From positions 1 through 37,341 of the forward strand of contig NZ_JAFMOS010000627.1 of the NCBI RefSeq assembly GCF_019049755.1: a DNA stretch of 37,341 nucleotides. Reading direction: 5' to 3'. The notes below the pieces were generated by a model. It was not told where the DNA came from and searched no databases. It was given only the letters and a program-made list of their open reading frames with translations. Position numbers and translations under genes: made by a program. Of this stretch, positions 29,498-37,341 are shown piece after piece; the stretch's first letter is position 1, and each line of letters begins with the position of its first letter. This DNA is from Rahnella perminowiae (GTDB lineage: Bacteria; Pseudomonadota; Gammaproteobacteria; Enterobacterales; Enterobacteriaceae).

Positions 29498-29547
29498 ATT
29501 CCTGAGTAAATCAGTCAACTATTTAACCTAGTAATTTACTCAAGTAT
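29498..29547 (-). promoter_or_regulatory. Two adjacent type 1 IscR binding sites upstream of iscR
   Basis: Read on the minus strand, 29523-29547 and 29498-29522 each resemble the 25-bp type 1 consensus (ATASYYGACT...AGTCRRSTAT): ATACTTGAGT...ACTA and ATAGTTGACT...ACTC. They abut without a gap, as the two sites do in E. coli. Autoregulation of iscR therefore seems intact. The remaining bases up to trmJ show nothing else clear. Confidence 0.7.
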
Positions 29548-29648
29548 TATCTGACCCTATATTCCGCCCAGTTGTCGCCATTCACGGGTAAGAAGTAATC
29601 TGTTGATTAACAAGCAAAGGTTTGATGTTTATCCTCAACCCCTGGCGC

Positions 29649-30386
29649 TTACTCTTTGCTGCTATTGGTCTTTTCAATCGATGTCAGAATACCGCGCAGG
29701 ATGTTTAACTCCTGAGATTCAGGTCGCGCACGGGTAAACAGACGGCGTAGTTTGCTCATTACCTGACCCGGATGTGCCTGACGAATAAAGCCGGTTTCCA
29801 GCAAGGTTTTTTCCAGATGCTGATAAAAACGCTCAAGATCATCGACCAGCGGATAAGGCGTTTCTTCATATTCAATCTGCGGTTTTGCCGCTTCCAGCAA
29901 GGCCAGATAGGCGACGCGCACTTCATACGCGATAATTTGCACGGCCATTGCCAGATTCAGCGAACTGTATTCAGGATTGGCCGGAATGCAAACGTGATAG
30001 TTACATTTTTGCAGTTCTTCATTGGTCAGCCCGACACGTTCACGACCAAACACCAGTGCCACCGGCGCGGTTTGTGCGGCTTTCGCGCTGAGCTCGCCGC
30101 ATTCACGCGGTTCCAGCATCGGCCACGGCAAGGTGCGGGAACGCGCACTGGTGCCAATCACCAGGCTGCAACCGGCCAGCGCTTCATCCAGCGTATCAAC
30201 GATGGTCGCATTACCGATCACATCGCTGGCACCGGCAGATAAAGAGATGGCCTGAGAATCAGGTTTCACCAGCGGATTGACCAGATAAAGACTTGATAAT
30301 CCCATGGTTTTCATGGCGCGGGCGGTTGACCCCATATTGCCAGTGTGGGATGTTTCTACTAATACAATGCGGATATTGGGCAGCAT
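29649..30386 (-). CDS. trmJ: tRNA (cytidine/uridine-2'-O-)-methyltransferase TrmJ
   Basis: TrmJ 2'-O-methylates position 32 of several tRNAs with SAM. Starting from the ATG at 30386 ([17 protein letters not shown]) it has 245 residues, against 246 in E. coli. The SPOUT trefoil-knot motifs are [32 protein letters not shown] and [15 protein letters not shown]. It is divergent from suhB and precedes iscR on the same strand, as in E. coli. Confidence 0.96.
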   Translation of the reverse strand: MLPNIRIVLVETSHTGNMGSTARAMKTMGLSSLYLVNPLVKPDSQAISLSAGASDVIGNATIVDTLDEALAGCSLVIGTSARSRTLPWPMLEPRECGELSAKAAQTAPVALVFGRERVGLTNEELQKCNYHVCIPANPEYSSLNLAMAVQIIAYEVRVAYLALLEAAKPQIEYEETPYPLVDDLERFYQHLEKTLLETGFIRQAHPGQVMSKLRRLFTRARPESQELNILRGILTSIEKTNSSKE

Positions 30387-30454
30387 AGGAACTCTTACCA
30401 GACGGAAAATCACAACAGCCTAACACAACGGTAGTTAATTTTCAGAACCCCTGC

Positions 30455-30460
30455 TATACT
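30455..30460 (+). promoter_or_regulatory. suhB promoter (extended -10)
   Basis: TGCTATACT carries an extended -10 with TATACT at 30455-30460 and a GC-rich discriminator (GCGCGCCG). There is no good -35, as expected for extended -10 promoters. Start point about 30467. Confidence 0.55.
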
Positions 30461-30481
30461 GCGCGCCGTTTCCCGTATTCC

Positions 30482-30493
30482 CGTTCTTTAACA
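30482..30493 (+). promoter_or_regulatory. boxA element in the suhB leader
   Basis: CGTTCTTTAACA matches the boxA consensus TGCTCTTTAACA at 10 of 12 positions, just upstream of the suhB ribosome site (GGAAG, 30502-30506). SuhB is itself a Nus-complex partner, and boxA-dependent autoregulation of suhB is known in E. coli. Confidence 0.7.
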
Positions 30494-30512
30494 TCCTAGT
30501 TGGAAGATATCC

Positions 30513-31316
30513 ATGCATCCGATGCTCACCATCGCCGTGCGCGCTGCGCGCAAGGCCGGTAACCTGATTGCCAAACATTACGAAACGCCAGACTCTGTAG
30601 AATCTACCCAAAAAGGTACCAACGATTTTGTTACCAACGTAGACCGCGATGCAGAACACATGATTATCGATGTCATTCGCAAATCCTATCCAAAACACAC
30701 CATCATCAGTGAAGAGTGTGGCGAGCTGGAAGGCGAAGACAAAGACGTACAATGGATTATCGACCCGCTGGATGGCACCACCAACTTCGTTAAACGCTTC
30801 CCACATTTCGCTGTCTCTATCGCCGTGCGCATCAAAGGCCGCACTGAAGTTGCGGTAGTTTATGACCCGATGCGTAACGAACTCTTCACCGCGACCCGCG
30901 GTCAGGGCGCACAGCTGAACGGTTACCGTCTGCGTGGCACTCACGCGAAAGATCTCGACGGCACCATTCTGGCAACCGGCTTCCCGTTCAAAGCAAAACA
31001 ACACGCAACCAGCTACATGAATGTCGTGGGCAAACTGTTCACCGAATGTGCAGACTTCCGTCGCACCGGTTCTGCTGCACTGGATCTGGCCTACGTAGCC
31101 GCTGGCCGCGTTGACGGATTCTTCGAAATCGCCCTGAAGCCCTGGGATTTCGCCGGTGGCGAACTGCTGGTGCGTGAATCCGGCGGCGTGGTGACTGACT
31201 TCGTTGGCGGCCATAACCACTTCTCGTCAGGTAACATTGTTGCCGGCAACCCGCGCGTCGTTAAAGGCATTCTGATGACCATGCGTGATGAACTGAGCGA
31301 AGCGCTGAAGCGTTAA
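30513..31316 (+). CDS. suhB: Inositol-1-monophosphatase family protein SuhB, Nus factor
   Basis: SuhB has inositol monophosphatase activity, but its main known job is in the NusB/NusE/boxA antitermination complex that promotes rRNA transcription and folding. The 267-residue protein is the same length as E. coli SuhB. The metal-binding motifs EECGELEG, IIDPLDGTTNF and WDFAGGELLVRESGG are intact. It is divergent from trmJ and followed by a strong terminator. A boxA in the leader suggests autoregulation. Confidence 0.97.
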   Translation: MHPMLTIAVRAARKAGNLIAKHYETPDSVESTQKGTNDFVTNVDRDAEHMIIDVIRKSYPKHTIISEECGELEGEDKDVQWIIDPLDGTTNFVKRFPHFAVSIAVRIKGRTEVAVVYDPMRNELFTATRGQGAQLNGYRLRGTHAKDLDGTILATGFPFKAKQHATSYMNVVGKLFTECADFRRTGSAALDLAYVAAGRVDGFFEIALKPWDFAGGELLVRESGGVVTDFVGGHNHFSSGNIVAGNPRVVKGILMTMRDELSEALKR

Positions 31317-31342
31317 TCCCGCCGCTGAATGATACAAACAAC

Positions 31343-31373
31343 AACGGACGTCCCACCGGGCGTCCGTTTTTTT
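31343..31373 (+). terminator. Intrinsic terminator of suhB
   Basis: AACGGACG (31343-31350) pairs with CGTCCGTT (31361-31368), followed by a T run to 31373. It may also stop the convergent zevB transcript. Confidence 0.88.
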
Positions 31374-31384
31374 ATGCCTGCGGT

Positions 31385-32404
31385 TTATCCCCTGAATGGG
31401 CCGCCGGTTATCGGTGAAATATCACCGCCGCCGGTGCTGTAGAGCAAGATGCCCGCTCCCAGTAATATCATCCCGCCGGTCAGTGCCAGCAGCGACCAGG
31501 CAATCCGCTGCCACGCCGCAGGCGTACGGCTGGCGCTGAATTTGACGGCCAGCGCACGGCTGTAAAACACCAGTACACCGATAAGTGATACGGTCAGCGA
31601 GGTGCCGGCAGCCATAGTGATCGCCGAAATCACGCCCCAGATGTAGACGTCAATGACCTTGGCAAACAGCAAAACCATGATCGCGCCGGAACACGGACGT
31701 AACCCCATCGCCAGCACAATCGCTACCTTCGTGCGCAAATCATCACCCGCCTGAAGCTGCTGATCGCTGGGCACATGCTGATGGCCGCAGCCGCAATATT
31801 CATCATGAACATGCGTATTACTGACCGCCGGGGAAAGGCTGCGGATTTTCATCGCCGGTGGCCGGCGCAGATCTTTGAGGGTTTGCCACACCCGTTTGAG
31901 GGCTCGCCAGCACAACAGCAATCCGAGCAACATCACCAGAATGAAACTGCCCCGCTCCATCCAGAAACTGCTCTGATGCAGTTGTCGCGAAGAGAGCTGC
32001 AATACGCCAAGTACCACACTGACCAGCAATATCGCCACCAGTCCCTGCACAATCGCCGACGCGAAGGTCAGCTTCAGGCTGGTTTTCAGCCGTGAAGGAT
32101 GTGTCGCCAGGTAGGTGGTAATGACGATTTTACCGTGCCCCGGCCCGATAGCGTGGATTACGCCGTAAATCAGGCTGAAGCCCGCCAGCGTCATCCCCGC
32201 CTGCGCAGGATTTTGTTTCACCTGCCGCAGCAATCCGGCCAGTTCCTGATGTAACTCCCGCTGCCAGATAATGCTGCTGAGCAAAATACGCGGCCAGTAA
32301 TGAATTAACAGACAAGCACCGCCCGCCAGCAGCAACAGAAATACCGCCAGCGGCCAGAGATCGCGCCAGGACAGCGTTTTCGATGGCGTGAAGATTAATG
32401 ACAT
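31385..32404 (-). CDS. zevB: ZevB-like NicO-family metal exporter
   Basis: This 339-residue membrane protein of the NicO superfamily has about seven hydrophobic segments. The family motifs HAIGPGHGKIVITTYL and GLRPCSGAIMVLLFA mark the metal path, and a His/Cys-rich cytoplasmic loop (THVHDEYCGCGHQH) should bind metal. Paired with a DUF1007 protein, this is the ZevAB arrangement described for zinc handling in Haemophilus; nickel or cobalt cannot be excluded. The start overlaps the end of zevA by 10 nt, so translation is coupled. Confidence 0.82.
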   Translation of the reverse strand: MSLIFTPSKTLSWRDLWPLAVFLLLLAGGACLLIHYWPRILLSSIIWQRELHQELAGLLRQVKQNPAQAGMTLAGFSLIYGVIHAIGPGHGKIVITTYLATHPSRLKTSLKLTFASAIVQGLVAILLVSVVLGVLQLSSRQLHQSSFWMERGSFILVMLLGLLLCWRALKRVWQTLKDLRRPPAMKIRSLSPAVSNTHVHDEYCGCGHQHVPSDQQLQAGDDLRTKVAIVLAMGLRPCSGAIMVLLFAKVIDVYIWGVISAITMAAGTSLTVSLIGVLVFYSRALAVKFSASRTPAAWQRIAWSLLALTGGMILLGAGILLYSTGGGDISPITGGPFRG

Positions 32405-33066
32405 TCCAGCGTCACCTTCTGGGCAAATTGCTGACCAAGATCCATGTCTTCCGGCGGGGCATCAGCCTTATCGAGTGACAGGGCATAGTTTTGCAGCGAG
32501 GCATCCGGCTTTGGTGTAAACAGCGCCAGCGTACAGCGTTTTTCCAGCGCCGGTGGCAGATGCAGCGCGGTGTTGTCTTTATATGTCATATCGACAAAAT
32601 ACGAAGGATCGAAAGTGGAGAATTCCATGGGTTTGCCTTCCAGCACTTGTGGTTTCGCCAGCGGCAGGACGAATTCCAGCACCGCCTGATCGCCTTTGCG
32701 GGAAAGCTGATATTCACTGGGCAGATCCAGATACTTCACCGGTTTTCCATCGCGATAGAAATCTGTGAAGTAATGCTGGCTTAGCACGCGCGCCATCACT
32801 TCCGCCGCCAGTTTCTTCCAGATATCCGAACCCGGTTTGGCGTTATGCGCGTCATAGAGTAAATCTGCCGAGGTGATTTCATCCATCGTCCAGACCATTT
32901 TCAGCCCGGTCAGTGAGGTTTCATTTGTCACCAGTGTGGTCTGCATATCAATAAAACTGTGCGGGTGCGCCAGCACCGTGGCGGGCAGGCACAACAGCGC
33001 AGCGCACAGCCATTTAACGTAACGGGGAAAAGGCCGGTTCCGGGCCTGGTGTAACGTCATTGCCAT
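32395..33066 (-). CDS. zevA: ZevA-like DUF1007 periplasmic protein
   Basis: A signal peptide (FPRYVKWLCAALLCLPATVLA) leads into AHPHSFIDMQ, the HPH motif that is typical at the mature N-terminus of DUF1007 proteins and is probably metal-binding. The rest is a soluble periplasmic domain. The frame is open to 33114, but a promoter and a 23-bp palindrome lie between 33080 and 33129, so the start was set at the ATG at 33066; the ATG at 33060 is equally possible. No strong ribosome site is seen for any. It forms an overlapping pair with the exporter gene zevB. Confidence 0.78.
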   Translation of the reverse strand: MAMTLHQARNRPFPRYVKWLCAALLCLPATVLAHPHSFIDMQTTLVTNETSLTGLKMVWTMDEITSADLLYDAHNAKPGSDIWKKLAAEVMARVLSQHYFTDFYRDGKPVKYLDLPSEYQLSRKGDQAVLEFVLPLAKPQVLEGKPMEFSTFDPSYFVDMTYKDNTALHLPPALEKRCTLALFTPKPDASLQNYALSLDKADAPPEDMDLGQQFAQKVTLECH

Positions 33067-33079
33067 ATCTGGCGCCATT

Positions 33080-33102
33080 ATATTGTTACTAAGTAACAGT
33101 AT
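33080..33102. promoter_or_regulatory. Zur-like operator at the zevA promoter
   Basis: ATAT-TGTTAC-TAA-GTAACA-GTAT is a 23-bp dyad with a perfect TGTTAC/GTAACA core. It has the length and half-site spacing of the enterobacterial Zur box (TGTTATA-N-TATAACA core). It covers the predicted start point of zevA. Confidence 0.5.
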
Positions 33103-33129
33103 TTTGCTGTGCATTTAAGCGGTCGTCAA
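33101..33129 (-). promoter_or_regulatory. zevA promoter
   Basis: On the minus strand TTGACG (33124-33129) and CAAAAT (33101-33106) are spaced by 17 bp. The start point, about 33094, falls inside the Zur-like palindrome. Confidence 0.5.
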
Positions 33130-33200
33130 AAATATCTGTGATCTGAGTTGTAAGCCGGAGTAAAAGCCAATCTCCGCGCCTTATTGCGGGCATTCGCTTT

Positions 33201-33209
33201 GCTATGCTT
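33201..33209 (+). promoter_or_regulatory. Sigma-S-like extended -10 for csiE
   Basis: GCTATGCTT has the C before the hexamer and the TATGCT core favoured by RpoS holoenzyme, which suits a carbon-starvation gene. A half CRP site, CTGTGATCT, lies upstream near 33136. Confidence 0.5.
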
Positions 33210-33247
33210 GACTAATAATTTCAGGCGATACTTTTTCGGCAGGTGAT

Positions 33248-34528
33248 ATGAATCCAGAAAAACAGCCCTCCCCTGCGCTTTCCGCTACGCAACGCCGTTG
33301 CCACGTGTTGCTGATGCTTTACGCGCCGCTGACGGCGGTTCAGCTGGAGATCATCAGTGAAATTAATGGTGTCGCATTAGACATCACGTGGGAAGATCTG
33401 GCAGAAGTGACCTGCGAAATTCAGCGGATCCACCAGCTTGATGTGCTGCAATATAGCGAAAAACAGTGCCGTATTCAGGGCGACGCGCTTGCTCAGCGGC
33501 TGTGTTTATTTCAGGGTTTGCGCCGCACATTACGTATTTCCCCGGATTTCGTTTCGCGCCATTTCATCCCATGGTTGCACATCGCGTTTGAAGGCCAGAC
33601 CTGCCCGAAAGCGGCACTGCGCACCGATATTCTGGGTTTGATGCTCGAAGATTGCGGTGCATTGCTGCCCAGGCCGCTGAGCGGACATGACCGCCAGCTG
33701 ATGCTTATCTGTCTTCAATACTGTCTGTGGCAAAACAACGGCCCGACCGGCTTGCGTTTTACCGAACAACAGCGGCGCTGGTTGCGTGAAAAACCGGAAT
33801 ATCCTGCCGCCCGCGAACTGTTTAGCCAGTTGCAGGCACTCAGCAAAGGCCGTCTGGATGACTGCGAATGTGAGTTTTTCACGCTGATGTTACGGATGCT
33901 GAAAATCCACAGTTATCAGAGTTCCGGCTCAACGGAAGATCAGCGCCTGTTATTAGAAATTGAAAATATGGTGGCGCGTTTTCAGGATATTGCCGGCATG
34001 AAATTCAGCAGTTACGAAGGACTGGTCGGCCAGCTTTTCGCTCATCTGGGCCCGGCAATTGAACGCTGTCATTTCGGCATCGGCATCGATAACCTGATGC
34101 AGGAAGAAGTGAACCGGATGTATCCGCGTCTGGTACGTACCACCCGCGAGGCGTTACAGGGGTTTGAGCACGAATACCTGATTACGCTTTCAGAAGATGA
34201 AGTCGGGCTGGTGGCCATCACCTTTGGTGCATGGCTGATGCAGGGTAACGCCTTGCAGGAGAAACAAATTTTGCTGCTGACCCACGATAATCCGCAGCTG
34301 GAAGAAGCCGTCGAGCAGCAAATCCGCGAGGCGACGCTGCTGCCGCTGAACATCAAATATCAGACGCTGGCGGATTTCTATAAATTCGGCGCACCGAGTG
34401 GCGTAGCGATGATTGTCACCCCCTACGCCACCCGCAGTACTGACGCCGATCCGCTGGTGATCCACACGCAGTTACCGCTGGCAAAAGAGCAGCGGAAACG
34501 TATCCGCTCGCTGCTCGAAGCTCCCTAA
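33248..34528 (+). CDS. csiE: Stationary-phase inducible protein CsiE
   Basis: The 426-residue protein has the same length as E. coli CsiE, with matching blocks AQRLCLFQGLRR, FGIGIDNLMQEEVNRMYPRL, RTTREAL, VAITFGAWLMQ and LLPLNIKYQTLADF. The N-terminus resembles an HTH (residues 10-80), and two PRD-like helical regions follow, as in BglG-type antiterminators, but the function is unknown. AGGTG precedes the ATG. Expression in E. coli depends on RpoS and CRP. Its stop codon overlaps that of convergent hcaT by 4 nt. Confidence 0.9.
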   Translation: MNPEKQPSPALSATQRRCHVLLMLYAPLTAVQLEIISEINGVALDITWEDLAEVTCEIQRIHQLDVLQYSEKQCRIQGDALAQRLCLFQGLRRTLRISPDFVSRHFIPWLHIAFEGQTCPKAALRTDILGLMLEDCGALLPRPLSGHDRQLMLICLQYCLWQNNGPTGLRFTEQQRRWLREKPEYPAARELFSQLQALSKGRLDDCECEFFTLMLRMLKIHSYQSSGSTEDQRLLLEIENMVARFQDIAGMKFSSYEGLVGQLFAHLGPAIERCHFGIGIDNLMQEEVNRMYPRLVRTTREALQGFEHEYLITLSEDEVGLVAITFGAWLMQGNALQEKQILLLTHDNPQLEEAVEQQIREATLLPLNIKYQTLADFYKFGAPSGVAMIVTPYATRSTDADPLVIHTQLPLAKEQRKRIRSLLEAP

Positions 34529-35685
34529 CGGGCTGATGTCGCAACCGTTGACGGCGTCACAGCCGGACGCAGGAAAATCGCCAGCACCGCCAGCAACGCC
34601 ATCACCCAGAATAATCCGGCATGCAGATGTTCGAACAGGAAACCGGATAACATGGTCATCACTGCCACGCCGCCCCCCATTGCCAGTGCGGAATACACCG
34701 ATTGCAGACGGATCACCTGATCACCTGGCCGTGCAGCAATAAACCGCATGCCCGCCAGATGGCAGACCGTAAACGTGCCACAGTGTAAAATCTGCATCAC
34801 AATCAGCCACGGCAAAGCGGTAAACGCCCCCATCATTGTCCAGCGCAACACGCCGCATACGGCCGAAAGCAGCAGAAGATCCCGTGCCGACCAGCGGCTG
34901 AACAGCTGTTTACTGAAGGTGAATACCAGCACTTCCGCCACCACACCCAGCGACCATAAATAACCGATAGTTGTGGAAGAATAGCCCACATCCTGCCAGT
35001 AAATGGCACTGAAACCGTAATACGCTGCGTGAGCCCCCTGTAGCAGCGTCACGCATAACAGAAAACGCCAGACCGGTTTTTCGCTCAGCAACGCTTTCCA
35101 CGAAATACCCGGCGCACCGCTTGCACGCGGCTCTCCTGCCGGCTTCACGCTCGGGCGCAATAACATGCCGAGCAGCATCGCCGCCACGCCTGCGGTCAGC
35201 GTATAGAGAATCGCGTTATGGCCATACACCTCGACCAGTTTGCCTGTGACCGCCGAACCAATCACAAAGGCAATGGAACCCCAGACGCGCACCTTGCCAT
35301 AATCCATATTGATCTGCCGTTGTAGCGTACCTGCCAGCGCATCGGTCAGCGGCACCAGCGGACCGAAGAACAGACTGAATCCGGCGATGTTAATCATCAG
35401 CCATGCCCAGCCGTTGCCAAACCAGAAACCGACGGCAAACGCCAGCGTAAGCAGCGCCAGAATACGCAGACCGGTAATAAGGTAAGAAGGGTCTTTGATG
35501 GAGGGAGAAATGATGAGCGTGCCGAGAAAGCGGGCGACCAGACCGGCACCGAGCAGCAGGCCGATGCTTTCGGAGGAGATCCCCTCGCCTTTGAGCCACA
35601 AGCCCCAGAAGGGAAGAAAAATACCGTAACTGAAAAAGTAGGTGAAATAACTGAGTGCAAGCCAGCGCGTGGAACGCAATTCCAT
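34525..35685 (-). CDS. hcaT: MFS transporter HcaT (3-phenylpropionate type)
   Basis: Starting at the ATG at 35685, with GGAGG upstream, the protein has 386 residues and about 12 membrane segments. The opening STRWLALSYFTYFFSYGIFLPFWGLW and the later blocks SPLVPLTDALA-like FGPLVPLTDALAG, LLQGAHAAYYGFSAIYWQ and QILHCGTFTVCHLAGMR match E. coli HcaT closely. HcaT is thought to import 3-phenylpropionate, but no hca catabolic genes are in this window, so the substrate is unproven. It ends tail-to-tail with csiE. Confidence 0.9.
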   Translation of the reverse strand: MELRSTRWLALSYFTYFFSYGIFLPFWGLWLKGEGISSESIGLLLGAGLVARFLGTLIISPSIKDPSYLITGLRILALLTLAFAVGFWFGNGWAWLMINIAGFSLFFGPLVPLTDALAGTLQRQINMDYGKVRVWGSIAFVIGSAVTGKLVEVYGHNAILYTLTAGVAAMLLGMLLRPSVKPAGEPRASGAPGISWKALLSEKPVWRFLLCVTLLQGAHAAYYGFSAIYWQDVGYSSTTIGYLWSLGVVAEVLVFTFSKQLFSRWSARDLLLLSAVCGVLRWTMMGAFTALPWLIVMQILHCGTFTVCHLAGMRFIAARPGDQVIRLQSVYSALAMGGGVAVMTMLSGFLFEHLHAGLFWVMALLAVLAIFLRPAVTPSTVATSAR

Positions 35686-35797
35686 AAATCCTCCGGTGTG
35701 AGGCCAATACTTTGACAAAGCTCACAATCGCTAGCAATCCGCAGACGCTTTCTGACTTCAGGAATGTCTGCCAGCTCACAAATTCTGATACATGCCC

Positions 35798-35824
35798 ATA
35801 AAAAAACCCGCCGGAGCGGGTTTT
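35798..35824 (-). terminator. Intrinsic terminator of glyA
   Basis: AAAACCCGC (35803-35811) and GCGGGTTTT (35816-35824) form a 9-bp stem with a CGGA loop. On the minus strand the stem is followed by seven T residues. Confidence 0.88.
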
Positions 35825-35848
35825 CGCAGCTTAACGGCTTCGCAAATA

Positions 35849-37102
35849 TTACGCGTAAACCGGGAAGCGTGCACAGATGTCGAGCACTTTCTGTTTAACG
35901 CGTTCGATAGTTGCTTCATCGTTCACGTTGTCCAGCACGTCACAGATCCAGCCTGCCAGTTCACGCGCTTCGGCTTCTTTGAAACCGCGACGGGTGACGG
36001 CTGGTGTACCGATACGCACACCGGAAGTCACAAACGGGCTCTTCGGATCGTTAGGCACGCTGTTTTTGTTCACAGTGATGTTAGCGCGGCCCAGTGCAGC
36101 ATCCGCTTCTTTACCGGTCAGGTTTTTATCAACCAGATCCATCAGGAACAGATGGTTGTGTGTGCCGCCGGATACCACTTTGTAGCCGCGTTCCAGCACC
36201 ACAGCCACCATGGCCTGTGCGTTTTTAGCCACCTGTTGCTGGTAAGCTTTGAACTCAGGCTCCATCGCTTCTTTCAGTGCGACTGCTTTACCGGCAATCA
36301 CGTGCATCAGCGGGCCGCCCTGGCCACCCGGGAAGACAGCGGAATTGAGTTTTTTATAGAACTCTTCGTCACCGCCTTTCGCCAGAATCAGTCCGCCGCG
36401 TGGACCGGCCAGCGTTTTGTGCGTGGTGGTGGTCACGATATGTGCGTGAGGAACCGGGTTCGGGTAAACGCCTGCAGCAATCAGACCGGCAACGTGTGCC
36501 ATGTCAACGAAGAAGTAAGCACCAACGCTGTCGGCGATTTCACGCATTTTTGCCCAGTCAACGATACCGGAGAATGCGGAGAAGCCGCCGATGATCATTT
36601 TTGGTTTATGCGCTTCGGCCTGACGTTTCACGTCTTCGTAATCGATATCGCCGCTTTCGTCGATGCCATAAGGCACCACGTTATACAGTTTGCCGGAAAG
36701 GTTAACCGGTGAACCGTGAGTCAGGTGACCACCATGGCCGAGGTTCATCCCCAGAATAGTGTCGCCCGGTTGCAGCAATGCGGTATACACCGCGAAATTT
36801 GCCTGTGAGCCGGAGTGCGGCTGAACGTTGGCGAAATCTGCACCGAACAATTCTTTTGCACGGTCGATGGCCAGTTGTTCTACGATGTCGACGTACTCAC
36901 AGCCACCATAATAACGTTTGCCCGGATAGCCTTCGGCATATTTGTTGGTCAGTTGCGAACCCTGAGCCTGCATGACACGAGGGCTGGTATAGTTTTCTGA
37001 CGCAATCAGCTCGATATGTTCTTCCTGACGAACAACTTCTTTTTCCATTGCTGCCCACAGCTCAGCATCATAATCGGCAATGTTCATTTCACGCTTTAAC
37101 AT
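35849..37102 (-). CDS. glyA: Serine hydroxymethyltransferase
   Basis: GlyA interconverts serine and glycine with tetrahydrofolate and is the main source of one-carbon units. With ATG at 37102 ([18 protein letters not shown] upstream) it has 417 residues, the same as E. coli. The PLP lysine lies in [14 protein letters not shown], and [16 protein letters not shown] is the active-site signature. It is monocistronic, ending at a strong terminator. In E. coli it is divergent from hmp, whose start would be just beyond this window. Confidence 0.98.
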   Translation of the reverse strand: MLKREMNIADYDAELWAAMEKEVVRQEEHIELIASENYTSPRVMQAQGSQLTNKYAEGYPGKRYYGGCEYVDIVEQLAIDRAKELFGADFANVQPHSGSQANFAVYTALLQPGDTILGMNLGHGGHLTHGSPVNLSGKLYNVVPYGIDESGDIDYEDVKRQAEAHKPKMIIGGFSAFSGIVDWAKMREIADSVGAYFFVDMAHVAGLIAAGVYPNPVPHAHIVTTTTHKTLAGPRGGLILAKGGDEEFYKKLNSAVFPGGQGGPLMHVIAGKAVALKEAMEPEFKAYQQQVAKNAQAMVAVVLERGYKVVSGGTHNHLFLMDLVDKNLTGKEADAALGRANITVNKNSVPNDPKSPFVTSGVRIGTPAVTRRGFKEAEARELAGWICDVLDNVNDEATIERVKQKVLDICARFPVYA

Positions 37103-37205
37103 CCGCATCTCCTGACTCAACAAACTAAAAAAAAGCCCCTTCCGGGTTCTGCGCCACAGTGTAAATGTTTAAGCGGCCTTCGGATAGGGTCAGTTTGAGG
37201 TTTTT

Positions 37206-37221
37206 AGGCAAACGATTGGCT
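37206..37221. promoter_or_regulatory. PurR operator upstream of glyA
   Basis: On the minus strand AGCCAATCGTTTGCCT matches the PurR consensus ACGCAAACGTTTGCGT at 12 of 16 positions, with an intact right half. E. coli glyA is repressed by PurR through a similar site. Confidence 0.6.
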
Positions 37222-37289
37222 CCAGATACAGCAAGGCTTTGATCTGCGAACCTCTGCCCATAATCAAGAGATATTTATTCACCCGGTCA

Positions 37290-37302
37290 TGCATAAATTT
37301 CA
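37290..37302. promoter_or_regulatory. MetR-like site upstream of glyA
   Basis: On the minus strand TGAAATTTATGCA resembles TGAA-N5-TTCA with one mismatch. MetR activates glyA in E. coli from sites in this region. The rest of 37103-37341 shows no gene. Confidence 0.4.
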
Positions 37303-37341
37303 GCTTTGTGACCCGGCTCCTGCGGGGGAAAGCCCTTACCC

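Noticed and set aside
37125-37160. Terminator or attenuator in the glyA leader
   Set aside because: The stem is only about three GC pairs before an eight-T run on the minus strand; too weak to claim attenuation.

Overview
The window is chromosomal DNA of an enterobacterium (Enterobacterales). The order of core genes follows the Escherichia coli xseA/guaBA - der - bamB - hisS - ispG - rlmN - ndk - sseB - pepB - isc - trmJ - suhB - csiE - hcaT - glyA region, and protein lengths mostly match E. coli to within a few residues. A pilW lipoprotein gene between rlmN and rodZ, an ERIC repeat and a protealysin/emfourin pair point to the Yersiniaceae side of the order (Serratia, Rahnella, Ewingella or Rouxiella type). 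The genus is an inference.

Layout. 1-2367: the 3' end of a DUF3313 protein gene, then a divergent LysR regulator and flavodoxin-fold NAD(P)H oxidoreductase. 2461-7257: guaA and guaB (GMP synthesis, minus strand), with a long imperfect palindrome between them, and the divergent xseA. 7361-13846: an accessory block between xseA and yfgJ. It holds a sugar cassette (GH31 glycosidase and MFS transporter in a 4-nt-overlapping operon, with a divergent LacI-type regulator) and an M4 metalloprotease directly followed by its emfourin-type inhibitor. 13831-15030: yfgJ and an AEC permease. 15100-24237: a long minus-strand run, rlmN-pilW-rodZ-ispG, then hisS-yfgM-bamB, then der. 24464-27360: ndk, sseB and pepB. 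27445-29432: iscS and iscR. 29649-31316: trmJ and suhB, divergent. 31385-33066: a ZevAB-like metal exporter. 33248-37102: csiE, hcaT and glyA, with the upstream control region of glyA running to the window end.

The most striking point is the isc locus. In E. coli, iscR-iscS-iscU-iscA-hscB-hscA-fdx-iscX is one operon followed by pepB and sseB. Here iscS runs straight into pepB with an 84-bp gap. No iscU, iscA, hscB, hscA, fdx or iscX is present, and IscS has lost its usual C-terminal tail (389 residues against 404). An ERIC element and a strong intrinsic terminator lie between iscR and iscS, so the two genes look transcriptionally uncoupled. The two back-to-back IscR sites upstream of iscR and the three Fe-S cysteines of IscR are kept. 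The simplest reading is that this lineage has dismantled the ISC scaffold and chaperone machinery at this locus. It would retain IscS for sulfur transfer (for example tRNA thiolation) and IscR as a sensor, with Fe-S assembly done elsewhere, perhaps by SUF. The same stretch still encodes Fe-S enzymes (IspG, RlmN) that need a working assembly system.

Other regulatory signals visible in the sequence are a CRP-like site overlapping the xseA start codon, a Zur-like 23-bp palindrome at the zevA promoter, a boxA in the suhB leader, a sigma-S-like promoter for csiE, PurR- and MetR-like sites upstream of glyA, and a hisS promoter lying inside the ispG terminator hairpin.
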